From: Haliotis asinina
Taxonomy: Eukaryota > Mollusca > Gastropoda > Lepetellida > Haliotidae
Assembly: GCF_037392515.1 (NCBI RefSeq)
Contig: NC_090280.1
Coordinates: forward strand, 22,945,118-23,009,117
DNA: 64,000 nt
Direction of reading: 5' to 3'
The position numbers were made by a program, and so were the translations under genes. Positions 35,501-45,308 of this stretch are shown here, one piece after another. A model generated the notes under the pieces. The model made no database searches and was not told the origin of the DNA. It saw nothing but the letters and a program-made list of their open reading frames with translations. Positions within the stretch are counted from its first letter, which is position 1. Each line of letters begins with the position of its first letter.

Positions 35501-35723
35501 ACACGTGTAACAGTGTATTCAGTTGTCATGGAGACTAGAGCTGTATACGAAAAGGTAATTAAAATCAGAACTCAGTAACACTAGATACGTTGACACGTTA
35601 GACGTTGCGAAAGATTAAACTGAAAAGCAACTTAATCAGAGATTCAATATATATTTCAGTTTTCGAAGACAGATACATACCAAACCCATATAGAGCTACG
35701 GACGCAGTGACACCCAGAAACAT
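26347..35723 (-). CDS. R2: Ig-superfamily transmembrane receptor gene (complete, 11 exons)
   Basis: Second copy of the receptor. Exons: leader 35681-35723, V-like 35193-35540, Ig2 33936-34235, Ig3 32067-32333, TM1 31368-31490, m1 29324-29345, T 28895-28946, m2 28533-28554, TM2 27462-27578, m16 26876-26891, terminal 26347-26530. Joining all but TM2 gives 1377 nt (458 aa plus stop); the TM2 route gives 1275 nt (424 aa plus stop). No disabling change was seen in any exon. The 3' half is almost identical to R1 by eye, while the V exon differs at about a quarter of its residues. The intron between V and Ig2 carries a LINE fragment that R1 has largely lost. Confidence 0.75.
26876..26891 (-). CDS. 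R2 micro-exon m16
   Basis: 16 nt, identical to R1, same borders. Confidence 0.5.
27004..27063 (-). repeat. tRNA-derived SINE head, R2 intron
   Basis: Perfect B box GGTTCGATTCC and A-box-like element on the minus strand; paralogue of the R1 copy. Confidence 0.55.
27462..27578 (-). CDS. R2 second transmembrane exon (TM2)
   Basis: 117 nt, phase 1 both ends, DDIVPIVAVYSIMLTAVAVV ... VLVCRDVK. Same as R1. Confidence 0.75.
28533..28554 (-). CDS. R2 micro-exon m2
   Basis: 22 nt, REDVLVI in phase 0, GTGAGT donor. Confidence 0.5.
28895..28946 (-). CDS. R2 tail exon T with YEEI motif
   Basis: 52 nt, VVTYTRDADTGGGYEEI, same acceptor and GTAGGT donor as R1. Confidence 0.65.
29324..29345 (-). CDS. R2 micro-exon m1
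   Basis: 22 nt, acceptor TTGTTTCAG, donor GTGAGT; phase 1 to 2. Confidence 0.45.
29785..30085. other. 300-bp block present in units 2 and 3, absent from unit 1
   Basis: Lies in the intron between m1 and TM1. R1 is continuous across the site (near 10818). A diverged version is at 48487-48770. Two overlapping plus-strand frames are open here, but no domain is recognisable. Confidence 0.5.
31200..31266. repeat. (CACACG)n simple repeat
   Basis: Paralogue of 11938-12010. Confidence 0.8.
31368..31490 (-). CDS. R2 first transmembrane exon (TM1)
   Basis: 123 nt, RELNESGVVSIVPVTAV stalk, membrane span, CRKQRRG end. Same protein sequence as R1 by eye. Confidence 0.85.
32067..32333 (-). CDS. R2 Ig domain 3 exon
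   Basis: 267 nt, phase 1 both ends. VRCSADCNPAC, TVTWW and SGQYTCHVNNSHG retained. The linker glycine after the split Tyr codon is Leu here. Confidence 0.9.
33047..33330 (-). repeat. Full-length ACTC-tailed SINE, R2 intron
   Basis: Same insertion as 13667-13945 in R1, with a longer gtgagtgagtgagtgag tail. Present before the R1/R2 duplication. Confidence 0.75.
33936..34235 (-). CDS. R2 Ig domain 2 exon
   Basis: 300 nt, phase 1 both ends. ENVTLTC, TYIWRRGRTLLESGDESP and GDTYSCQAVEEGLVSDW give the Cys-Trp-Cys core. One codon shorter than R1 (one Ser/Asn fewer after LTC). Confidence 0.9.
34560..34800 (-). mobile_element. LINE ORF2 C-terminal zinc-motif fragment
   Basis: Minus strand reads CSICTDEDEDECHVLLRCPL and YDDIRRELMERC, a C-x2-C-x8-H-x4-C pattern typical of the end of many LINE ORF2 proteins. 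R1 retains the flanks (near 15170) but lacks most of the insert. Located between the V and Ig2 exons. Confidence 0.55.
34845..35080 (-). repeat. SINE-like copy between V and Ig2 of R2
   Basis: Paralogue of 15225-15490. Confidence 0.6.
35193..35540 (-). CDS. R2 V-like Ig exon
   Basis: 348 nt, phase 1 both ends, donor GTAAGT. YTVTRVGEDVTMAMNPENVS, VWVNGSVVEMLL, NVTVQDAGTYYCQG and GCRQVLVVV. Two codons (Tyr-Pro) shorter than R1 near the start. Same missing B-strand Cys and same C-x10-C. Confidence 0.9.
35681..35723 (-). CDS. R2 leader exon (MFLG class)
   Basis: 43 nt, MFLGVTASVALYGF, GTATGT donor, phase 1. Confidence 0.75.
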
Positions 35724-38700
35724 AGTCACTGCTGTGAGTAGAAACTGACAGATGCAGTGTCTGATATAATGCGTCGCATAATGTAGTTTCACTGGACAAT
35801 ATTTCCTTATAAACATTTCCCGGTGAACCTTACGTTGTGCCACGATATTGCCCTGTGAATAATATATGTTTTCTTGTGAATGTGTCCTCCATCAACGCCC
35901 ATATGGGTACAATGTGTGAAGCCCATTTCTGGTGATCACCCACTCATTCAGTCACTGACCTACTGGTTCACTCATTCACCCACTCACTCACCATTCATCC
36001 ACTACCTCATCCACCTATTCACTCACTCAACCACTCATTCACTCACCCACCCAGTCACTCACCGACTTACCTATTCGCACCCTTCTTCGCTCACTGATTC
36101 AGCCTTTCAAAAATTAATTCACAAATTCACACACTGATTCACCAATCACCTATCATTTTCACTGCTTGTGCTGAAAAGTACTGTGTTTGACTCGGGCTAT
36201 CGCTACAAGTGATACCTATTTAAAACATTGATAATCTGTCTACAAATCTGACATGACAAACAAATGAGTATTAAATGCTAAAATCTCAGTGCTTACAAAA
36301 ACATTTTCGCCTCCTCCACAGCATGACTGCTTAATTTGAATACACCTCTCCACCCACACACCACTGCAACCCAACCACTCACACCGAGATTCACCCTCTC
36401 GTGAACTGTCAAGAGTAATATTCTCTCTATCAAACATTTACTGTTTGACCAGCTACGTCTTTCTCCTCTCTCACATACACACATACAAAATATAATGCAG
36501 TACGAATATGGCAGATGGCGTTTTGATGTGAAGAATGAAACACCACTCCGAAATTTTGATAGTAAGTGTAAACCAGCGGGGGAGGGAAAATCCCAGGGAT
36601 ATAGAAACGAGTTCCGTACCTCCGTAAACTTTCTGCGAAGCAGATCTCCTGAACTATTTGTGATAGCTTTTTACACATGTCAAACATGATCCCAAGATGT
36701 GTGTTTTCGGGGTTAGACCCAGATATGGTTCCATATGGTTTCCCCGTTTGGAAATGACTTAGCCTGTGATTAAGGGGATGTCAACTTGTTCAGAGCAGAT
36801 CAGAGACACATGCCAAGCATAACTGATCCCTTTCGGGGATTAGACCCGGACATGAATCTTTTTAGGTTTCCATGTGCTTAGCAGATCACCCAAACGTTTG
36901 CTTTGTCAAACGTGGTACACATGTTCGCTATGTTCACCATCATTCCTAGATGTGCCTTTCGGGTGTTGCACCAGTGTGTGAAATTTGTTTGTTATTTTTT
37001 CTTTGTTTGTTTGTTTCGTTGGTTGGGGTTTTTTTCTTTGCTTCCATGACAAGACGTTTGACATTGAAATTGGAACAGAACCTTAAAACTGTTCACCATT
37101 GTTTCTCTAAACTTCGCAAATGGATAGGCCTGGTGGTATAGTGACGCCTTCTTTTAGGTTTGGATTTCTGAATAAAAATAAAATATTTTTGGCGTTTAGA
37201 TGGCAACAACTTCGACCTCGGCTGACTTTGGTGATAGTGTTCTTTCTAGGAGCAAAACTGTAAAACCTTACAAGCCTTTCACTCTGCCGTATGCACACCA
37301 AAACACTGACATACAGTTGCGGGGGATATTGATGACTTTTGTCTTAATGGTTCGTTCCTATTGACAGCAGGGAAATTATTTAGAGAGATATTCAATCTAC
37401 ACAACTGAAGGAATATACAAATATTCCTTATAAACCTCGTTGCAAAATGCCTGCGATACTTGTGATCAAATTCCGTCCTTCACTTGATGAAGGGGAAGGA
37501 AGTAGTCCAGAAAAGTCGTGTTGTAAATAATAAAGAAGTTGTAAATCTGTACACGATGGAGTGGTTTCTCAGAAAGCTTCTCCACAGTGACCGACTCTTG
37601 ATAGACTTGGTGAAGGATTTCACTTGATGTACATCACTGTACTGTCGAGAAGTACATCACCATCAACAAAACCTTCTAACTTCAAACCTTGGCACACAGA
37701 GACTAGCTGTGGAATTCCTTGTTTTCGTCATGAGTCTTGACATGCATCATCAGAGGATCATCACATAAATAAATATGTCAAAAAGTACACTATAAGATTC
37801 TGCCATGAAGAGCCTCCACATTAATCAAAACCCGGCCTACCGAATTGATTGGCATACACAAAGGATTAAGAAATTTAGAAGCGTCAGAATGGAAAATTTT
37901 AAAACAGTGAATCATCATATTTGAAAGGTATTTGTGACTAATAAGAATGAAGAAAGCAGCTATTTGTGCTGCATTGCAACATGGCCGTTACAGACAATAA
38001 AATCGGTGATTTATGGATTAAGCATGAGCCAAAGTGAATCAATGTTTTGCAATATGGAAAGAACTAGATGACATTGAAAACTCTGTATCTGAAAAAGTTA
38101 ATACAGCTTCTACAGGTACAGTTAAGTTCTATCTGAAGTGTTCCCAGAACGTTAGTGAAAAGACACTGAGAGAGCTTTGAAATGAAAAGTCAAGGGCTGT
38201 TTGAGTATAGGTAGGTTCGATTCTCCTTCTATCAAAACTTGCTGAAGTATGTTGCATTTTTGGCATGAATGCCAAAAATGGTACATTATGTGACCAGTTT
38301 ATATGCTTTGCTTATAATAGTTTCAGTGCTGTAGCCTTTGTTAGGTTCTTCCTCCCTTTTCCCCTTCATCATACACTTTAACTCATGTCACTTGCTCGTC
38401 TCATGCACAGTCAAGCTCCCCGCATCGCTCTTTGAAACACATTCACCCATAACAGCAATACACATGATGCTAAACCGGACAAATGGACAAAATACATGTG
38501 GCACGATGGTGAAAATAGTGAATTCTTTACAAGCTTTAGGTTACACTTTCACACTGGTAACACTTTTTCAGGAAGCAGGTGATCACACAAAAACATATAT
38601 GATGGTACATTTGTTTTAAAAAATGAGAATACAAACGCTGTGGTGGGATTAGGAATTCAAAATATAAAGCATAAGAAATGTGCATCACTCAGAGCTCAAA

Positions 38701-38914
38701 GAGATCACAATGAAGAAAGACAGTTACGAACACTCTTCAAATATACTTTCAAATCCAAAACACATTCACAAGCTCCAACCCTAAATTATTTTGGGAAACA
38801 TTTTCAACTAATATCACAGTTGCTACGGTTGATAAATTGGTATAAGAAGGTATAAGAAATATCCTTCGAAATATCAAAATATTACACAGACAAGTCTAAA
38901 ATACTGCGAGTGAG
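35724..38914. other. Region between R2 and cassette L2: no recognised gene
   Basis: Counterpart of 16158-19384: SINE end with CACTC-rich tail (35897-36150), degenerate tandem repeat (36500-37140) and the unexplained AT-rich block (about 37200-38860). No exon supported. Confidence 0.5.
35897..36150 (+). repeat. SINE 3' end with expanded CACTC-rich tail
   Basis: cccatatgggtacaatgtgt followed by degenerate cactcattca runs; paralogue of 16323-16610. Confidence 0.6.
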
Positions 38915-39145
38915 TAGTTGGTTGCATGGCTGTTAACACTTAACAACATTCCATATATATGGCGACGATCTGTGAGTAAATAATCGAGTCTTGACCAGAC
39001 AGTCCGGTGATCAGTATCATGAGCATACATACACGTATTTGGGATACGATGACATGTGTCAACCAAGTCAGAGAGCTACCCGATCCCGTTAGTCGTCTCG
39101 TACGACCAGCAATCGGTAATGAAGACCAATTCCCGCCCTGATCTT
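38915..39145 (-). repeat. SINE-like copy beside cassette L2
   Basis: Paralogue of 19385-19640. Confidence 0.55.
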
Positions 39146-39271
39146 CACATGTATACTGCCATCTTTAACTCCACAAAAGCACACGCATGCACACGCATTT
39201 ATATATGATTAATTACGTTTTAGTTTAGGCGCATTCATTTACTTATCTACCGTTCTGTTAACTCCACTCAC

Positions 39272-40204
39272 GTGCCACAACGAGGGCCTGTCTACATCCA
39301 GTAACTTCCTGTCCAATGCTTCTGTCAACGGGTGGATGAGATCGACGTGATTACTTACATGCAATACTTTGACGAAATGAAGGCATAGTTTAGTTGTTCA
39401 AACTTCTTTAGATGGTTTCACAAGATATGACAAACAAGTATACATCAATGAGGTGAGCGGACTTCCAGCTCAACCCCAGGGCCTTTCCTGCGAGCGGCAT
39501 AATCCTGCTCACTGTCGTCCCTACACAGACAGTCGGAACACCGGTCTCCACACTCACATCACACGTCTCACGTACAGTATAGATGTGAGCATGCATATAT
39601 ATATAGTTTTTAACAACAATAGACAGGCAAAAATTCAACAAAGGACAGATAGAGAAACAATAGCACTTCTTTCTACAGTTGATGTGATGACAGACACAGC
39701 CAAGGGGGGTGACCAATAAAGGCCATAAATGTCATATACAGTAATTAATGGAAGTGACAAAGAGGAACAAGGTAACTGACAAAACAATGTACTCTGCGGT
39801 AGTGATAAAGATCAAGATTGTAGATCGAATAATAATAACTAAATATCATATAGCCTGGCTATATTGTTTTTGGTCTGTAGAAATATTTGGGCATGACTGT
39901 CCTGAAGTAGACACTATAACATTTCTTTGACAGTAGTAAGTACCAGCGTCCTGTACAGTGACATTGTAGATAGTAAACCTCAGCTGTCTGCTGTATCTGA
40001 TCCTGTTCCTGTAGCCGGTATGGCTGTTGTTGAGTCCCTCTAGTCGGTGTGAGCTAGGGATGACTACTAACAGTTTCTTAGATACCGAACCATTCATAAA
40101 CACGGAGTATACTGAGCTAACATTCTCCTGGTTCATGATCATGTTAACATCTTCACCAACACGTGTAACAGTGTATGGGTATCCAGTTGTCATGGAGGCA
40201 AGAC
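39272..40204 (-). pseudogene. V-like exon of orphan cassette L2, split by a ~600-bp insertion
   Basis: The 5' part (40204 down to about 39928) reads YPYTVTRVGEDVNMIMNQEN and NVTVQDAGTYYCQ. The 3' end with its GTGAGT donor is at 39272-39322. Between them lie about 605 unrelated bases. The 5' part also lacks about eight codons (the TGEDSPSQ segment). The exon cannot encode a whole domain. Confidence 0.8.
39323..39927. other. Unidentified ~605-bp insert inside the L2 V exon
   Basis: No terminal inverted repeats or clear target-site duplication could be seen. It contains an (AT)n stretch and a minus-strand open frame of about 100 codons without a recognisable domain. Not found elsewhere in the window. 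Its nature is unknown. Confidence 0.5.
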
Positions 40205-40467
40205 CTGCACTCAAAACAAATATTACTCATGAAAACAAGGCTAACAGTTGACATATGTATTCAAACACAGTATTTAAGCTCGCTCAATATATTACAACTT
40301 GACAGATACATACCACATATACAGGCACGCAAACGAAATGTAAACCAGAAAATAACGTGTCAAAATATCGAGTTTCTCTCAAAACTATTTTCTTTGACAA
40401 AACTGGTTACTTATAAAAAGTCATGTAAAGCTCATTTAATGGGTTTTTTCAGCTGACGGGTACATAC

Positions 40468-40543
40468 CGCACACATGTAAGCCCCAAAACAGAATGTGAG
40501 TCACAAACATGGCTACTAGCGTGGTAAATTCATACTGACACAT
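40468..40543 (-). CDS. Leader exon of cassette L2 (MCQYEF class)
   Basis: 76 nt, MCQYEFTTLVAMFVTHILF then WGLHVC, GTATGT donor, phase 1. Intact although its V exon is destroyed. Confidence 0.6.
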
Positions 40544-42587
40544 CACGCACCTTCACAATTGTTTTCAAGAGATGAAATATTTAGTTTCACTGGATAATAT
40601 TTCCCTAGAAAAAATGGGTAACTTCCCGTTGCATTTAAACACATGCCTACGAGGTCTTAGCCTTTAATAATCAGCAACTGGTTCTTTACATTCATATGGA
40701 CAGACAAGTAACGTTGATGACAGACAAATCACAAACCTACCTTTGGTAGGTAATGTTGCAGTTATATCGCAGAGCTCTGTATATAATCGAGCCTGGACCA
40801 GAGAATCCAGTGATCAATAGCATGAGTCTCCCGATTCCGTTAAGACATTAACTCGCAAGGTTCCCCCGAAGAAGGAAAGAGTTCACTGACTGTAATGCGA
40901 AATTAAAGGGATTCCACAGGAGGACAGACGGGGACTACAGAGGTCTAGATGTCATACAATAAGAGTACAGTTTTAGTTGTTCTGTCGCCTTGATTCGGCG
41001 ACCGGGTTATATATCCTTAGCCCAAATCTATTCAGTTTCTAAATAGCATGTAAACTGAATACACATGGAAACCTAATATCTAGTTTCGTAAAGGATGATT
41101 GACCTGTTTTCATTATGGTTTGCCGAAAGGGATACGCATTTTAAATGGGATAAGACTGAAGTGGGTGTTTTAAAAAGTGGTGGTATTCTCTCGGGTTGAT
41201 ATAATTGGTAGGAAATCTTTCGAGAGCGTGCCATTGTATACGTATTTGGGTATTAATTGCTTCTAATATATCATTCGTGGAATAAGCATATTATATGTGT
41301 TGTTGAAAACTGGAGAAACCTAACTGACCATGCTTCTCAATCTTAAACATGTCAAAGTTCACACTGGTAACGAGTATCCGTGTCTCTAAAGCTAATAGGA
41401 CCGAGGCGTTGTGCGTTTTTCTGTATTGAATGTATATAACCCAGGGTCAAATCCCCTACCACATATGCCTTCGTGGAATACTTGCGACTGGCCATCGATG
41501 CTTCGTCCCAACTATATGACATAATCTCAGTTTCACAACAAAACAACGTCATCGTAAGTTGGGGTTTTTTTTGTCTGTAAACGCGACTATCTGTGATAGC
41601 TAGAATAGAATAGAATATGGATTACAGTCACAAGTCAGGGAGTCTAGTAAATTCAGTCAAGTATATAACCTTACTTTCTTCTAGTCCGAGAAGTCTTTAC
41701 TATTGCTATTCTATGTTAACTGTAATCTAATGGGCATCTCTTTACTGTTTGTTTCAGGTTGATGTGCAACGGTTCAGTCTTTATCTTATGGTTCATATAT
41801 TCTGCAGTAATGTTAAAATTGATTATATAAGACTGTAAACACTACGTTGTTTTGTGAAAATGTAGACTGTGTGAATGTCCACAGTGGTGACGTGTAGAGT
41901 ATTATTTGAACAATTATCCTGACCATTCTAGTATCTGTAACAAATCTACGTGTAATGTTTAGGTCCTTTAATCGCTGATTGCTTTGTGAACATGTTGTAA
42001 TAATTAACTGTAAACATTTCTGTTAAAGCCTAACCAACACACCGTCTCTTCAATGACCTCACTGGTAACGTCAAAATGGTGGCCAGATCTTGACTCATCT
42101 GTCAAGGACATATAATCGGTTGGAAAATTCCTTTTTACATCTCACAACAGAATCATAAGATGGACTATTTCCAGATTTCATTTCCTCTTAATTCTGTCGG
42201 GAAGTGCAACCATTCAATTGCAAAAAGTTGATGCATGACTCAGTCTTCTGGAAACATGGGGTTACTGAAATACCAGAAGAATGAATAAAGTGAAGCAGAT
42301 AGTTTCTGGTCCATTAACTAGGTAAGGATTACTCATATTGCCACATCAGTTTCAACATAATTTACAATAAATTCATGGCGATAATTAGAACATTCTTATT
42401 TCCCTTTACTAATATGTTGTGTATGGGTTGGTATGGTCAGACCTCTTACCAAGCGGACTGATTCCCTCTCTCGGACTGTACCATGACAAATATTACATAG
42501 ATTTATACCAATTCCGTTTGAATTATTCTTCATGATATTTGACACTAAAATTATTCCTATTTTACTGAATGAGTCTGAGGTTTGCTG
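40544..42587. other. Unit-3 spacer: shortened, relics only
   Basis: SINE fragment (40750-40850), Tc1 stub (40838-41000), truncated LINE tail (42530-42620). Shorter than in units 1 and 2 because of several deletions, one of which removes about 1.5 kb between the LINE tail and the V-like fragment. Confidence 0.5.
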
Positions 42588-42754
42588 AGTTAGAGAGCGT
42601 AACAAATATACAAACCATTTGAAAACTGTCTCGTGCCTTTGTCCGATCTGAAACCACGTACAGTTAAAATCGTTTTCTGTGCCACAGTACAGAAATACAC
42701 GGCTGTATCGTTTTCGAAGGGTGTTATTTCACATTCCATCTGTAACTTCAGCAT
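42588..42754 (-). pseudogene. Ig V-like fragment (DTAVYFC), unit 3
   Basis: Keeps ITPFENDTAVYFCTVAQK and GFRSDKGTRQFS. The end differs because a deletion joins it to LINE-tail sequence. Confidence 0.4.
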
Positions 42755-44276
42755 TTATCATCCAAAACTGTGTTCCACGGGAGATATCGCTTGTGTGAGA
42801 TCAGACGACATCTCTGAGGAGATATCATTTTGATGGTAGATTTTCCACAAAGTCCTGACAATGCTATGACGTCATGAACTCGATAACGTCACAATGTTAT
42901 GACATCGATGCACCGGAAGTCTGATAGTAGTGCTGTCGTCAGACATGTACAGTTTTCACTGAAAACTAATCAAGAATGATTTTGGATGATAAACAGAATC
43001 TCACTCTCGTGTTTTCTGATATCAGTTATATCAATACCCGTTGGTAAAGGTGAGAATATCCTTGCCAAGCCTCGGATATTTGTTACTTTACCAACTTGTG
43101 TTGATATATTTGATATCAGTAGACATTTCGATGAGATTCTCTATTTTTTCACGAGTGGTTGACTGATATCTGAATGAAACGGGTTGTTAACAGTTGTTCA
43201 AATGTCAGCTGGTGTTAAGCTACAGATCACGATACGTCAGTCCTAAGACAAATACTTCCTGAGGAATAGATTCTAGGCCCAGTGATACCAATACAGAAGT
43301 AGGATAGCAGTAATGTGAATTACTGTATAATGTGGGACATCTGTTTGAAGTAATCTGTTTGATCAAATTTGCAGCATTTAAAACGAAAGTAAAACTTTTA
43401 AAGCATTTATAGAAGACATAAAAACAACGATTTAACGATTTTTAACGATTCTTATTGAATCGTGTGTGAGAGTGTTAATCCGTGCGTGCGTGCGTGTGTG
43501 TCCACGCGCGCGTGTGCATATATGTTGAAAATGGGTATTATATTTATGTAGAGTTTTACTTGAGGTGCTGACAATCAAAAGATCACAATCGGAAACCGAT
43601 CTGTTACCGATGACTTATGGAATTAAGAAATTGTGGAGCCTTAGCCGACAAGCCCATCCATTTAGCTCATGTGCAAATTACCATGTGCAATCCTATTATG
43701 TGTGTAGTGTTTGACATACAGAGAAAACTAAACTATGTCCCATATAATACCTTATTTATCAAACGAGTGAATGGTTTGGTATCTAAATCGCTTTCGCTCG
43801 TTAGATACCGATACAATTCACTAGCTTCATAAACATTGTGTTACAAGGGACACAGTTTCGTATTTTATTTATTACTCACCCAGCATTAGTAAAATAATAT
43901 CGAGCAAAGTACTTCTTTACTAGCAATTCAACGAGCATGATGACACTAAGCTTTCCGAGAGTCAAGCAAGGTCTAATGCTATTGTGACCGAGGTATTAGC
44001 ATTTTGACGTCATAACAATAGAACACTTTGACGTCATACGTACGCCATCACGTGATGTTATTACACAATGTGTAATAACTTTCTAAAATTATCTAACAGT
44101 GATATCTACAACGGATGAGTAATAAAGTATTGATCGGCGTGGTGAGAAAGCATAAGAGTTAAATCTTTCTGATAAAACAGGTTAAGGCTATATTGATTGA
44201 AAAATTGTGTTTTCACATTATCGCTGTTGATGAAATATAACATAAGTTTCATGAAACGAAAATAAAAGGTTACAGC
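42755..44276. other. Unit-3 spacer, proximal part: no gene
   Basis: GTGC repeat at 43478-43515 and the foldback copy at 43725-43857. Nothing else recognised. Confidence 0.5.
43725..43857. repeat. Foldback element, unit 3
   Basis: Third copy; its right arm has more mismatches than in units 1 and 2. Confidence 0.6.
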
Positions 44277-44282
44277 TTTATT
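44277..44282 (-). terminator. Candidate poly(A) signal of R3
   Basis: AATAAA on the minus strand beyond the R3 minisatellite, matching R1 and R2. Confidence 0.4.
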
Positions 44283-44502
44283 AATTGAATAAAGAATGTT
44301 TATGCTAAATCAGTGTTGTTCATATACTTTAATATACATCAGTTAAGCTCAAAGATCGATACCAGTACAATCCTCTGTTAAAAATGGCATCGTGGAAAAC
44401 ATTTCCTGTTGTTGGGTGATTAGTAAATGAAGTACTCTTGTTTTGGCAGCTGAAACGTTAGCTTGTTGAGATGTTAAACTGTATAGGCTGTGTTGAAAAG
44501 TG

Positions 44503-45190
44503 GAGACACGTGCAGATGTGGAACTGTACCTTCAGTTTGGGTTTCACCTGGTACTGTGGTCCTCTGTTGAGGAAGATGAAGGATGGAAAGACGTGTAGAT
44601 GTGGAACTGTACCGTCAGTTTAGGTTTCACCTGGTACTGTGGTCCTCTGTTGAGGAAGATGAAGGATGGAAAGACGTGCAGATGTGGAACTGTACCGTCA
44701 GTTTAGGTTTCACCTGGTACTGTGGTCCTCTGTTGAGGAAGATGAAGGATGGAAAGACGTGTAGATGTGGAACTGTACCGTCAGTTTAGGTTTCACCTGG
44801 TACTGTGGTCCTCTGTTGAGAAAGATGAAGGATGGAAAGACGTGCAGATGTGGAACTGTACCGTCAGTTTAGGTTTCACCTGGTACTGTGGTCCTCTGTT
44901 GAGAAAGATGAAGGATGGAAAGACGTGTAGATGTGGAACTGTACCGTCAGTTTAGGTTTCACCTGGTACCGAGGTCCTCTGTTGAGGAAGATGAAGGATG
45001 GAAAGACGTGCAGATGTGGAACTGTACCGTCAGTTTAGTTTTCACCTGGTACTGTGGTCCTCTGTTGAGGAAGATGAAGGATGGAAAGACGTGTAGATGT
45101 GGAACTGTACCGTCAGTTTAGGTTTCACCTGGTACCGAGGTCATTTGTTGAGGAAGATGAAGGATGGAGAGACGTGTAGGTGTGGAACTG
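44503..45190 (-). repeat. 83-bp minisatellite, about 8 units, R3 3' end
   Basis: Largest of the three arrays. Adjacent units alternate between two variants (gacgtgtagatg and gacgtgcagatg), which suggests expansion by a two-unit step. Confidence 0.85.
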
Positions 45191-45308
45191 ATCCCGCAGG
45201 AGTCGTTCGTAATCGTATAGGGGTAACACAGCGTTGTTGGAAGTACGAGGTACATCACTGAAGTCACGGGATAATCTCTCTGCCATCACAGTGAGATATT
45301 CACCACAT
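45125..45308 (-). CDS. R3 terminal cytoplasmic exon
   Basis: 184 nt, phase 2 in. CGEYLTVMAERLSRDFSD ... PLYDYERLLRDQ ... SLHPSSSSTNDLGTR then TGA. Both tyrosine motifs and the dileucine are retained despite about eight replacements, as expected for a constrained coding exon. Confidence 0.75.

Noticed and set aside
44583-45121. Overlapping 68-codon plus-strand frames
   Set aside because: Products of the 83-bp minisatellite read on the wrong strand.
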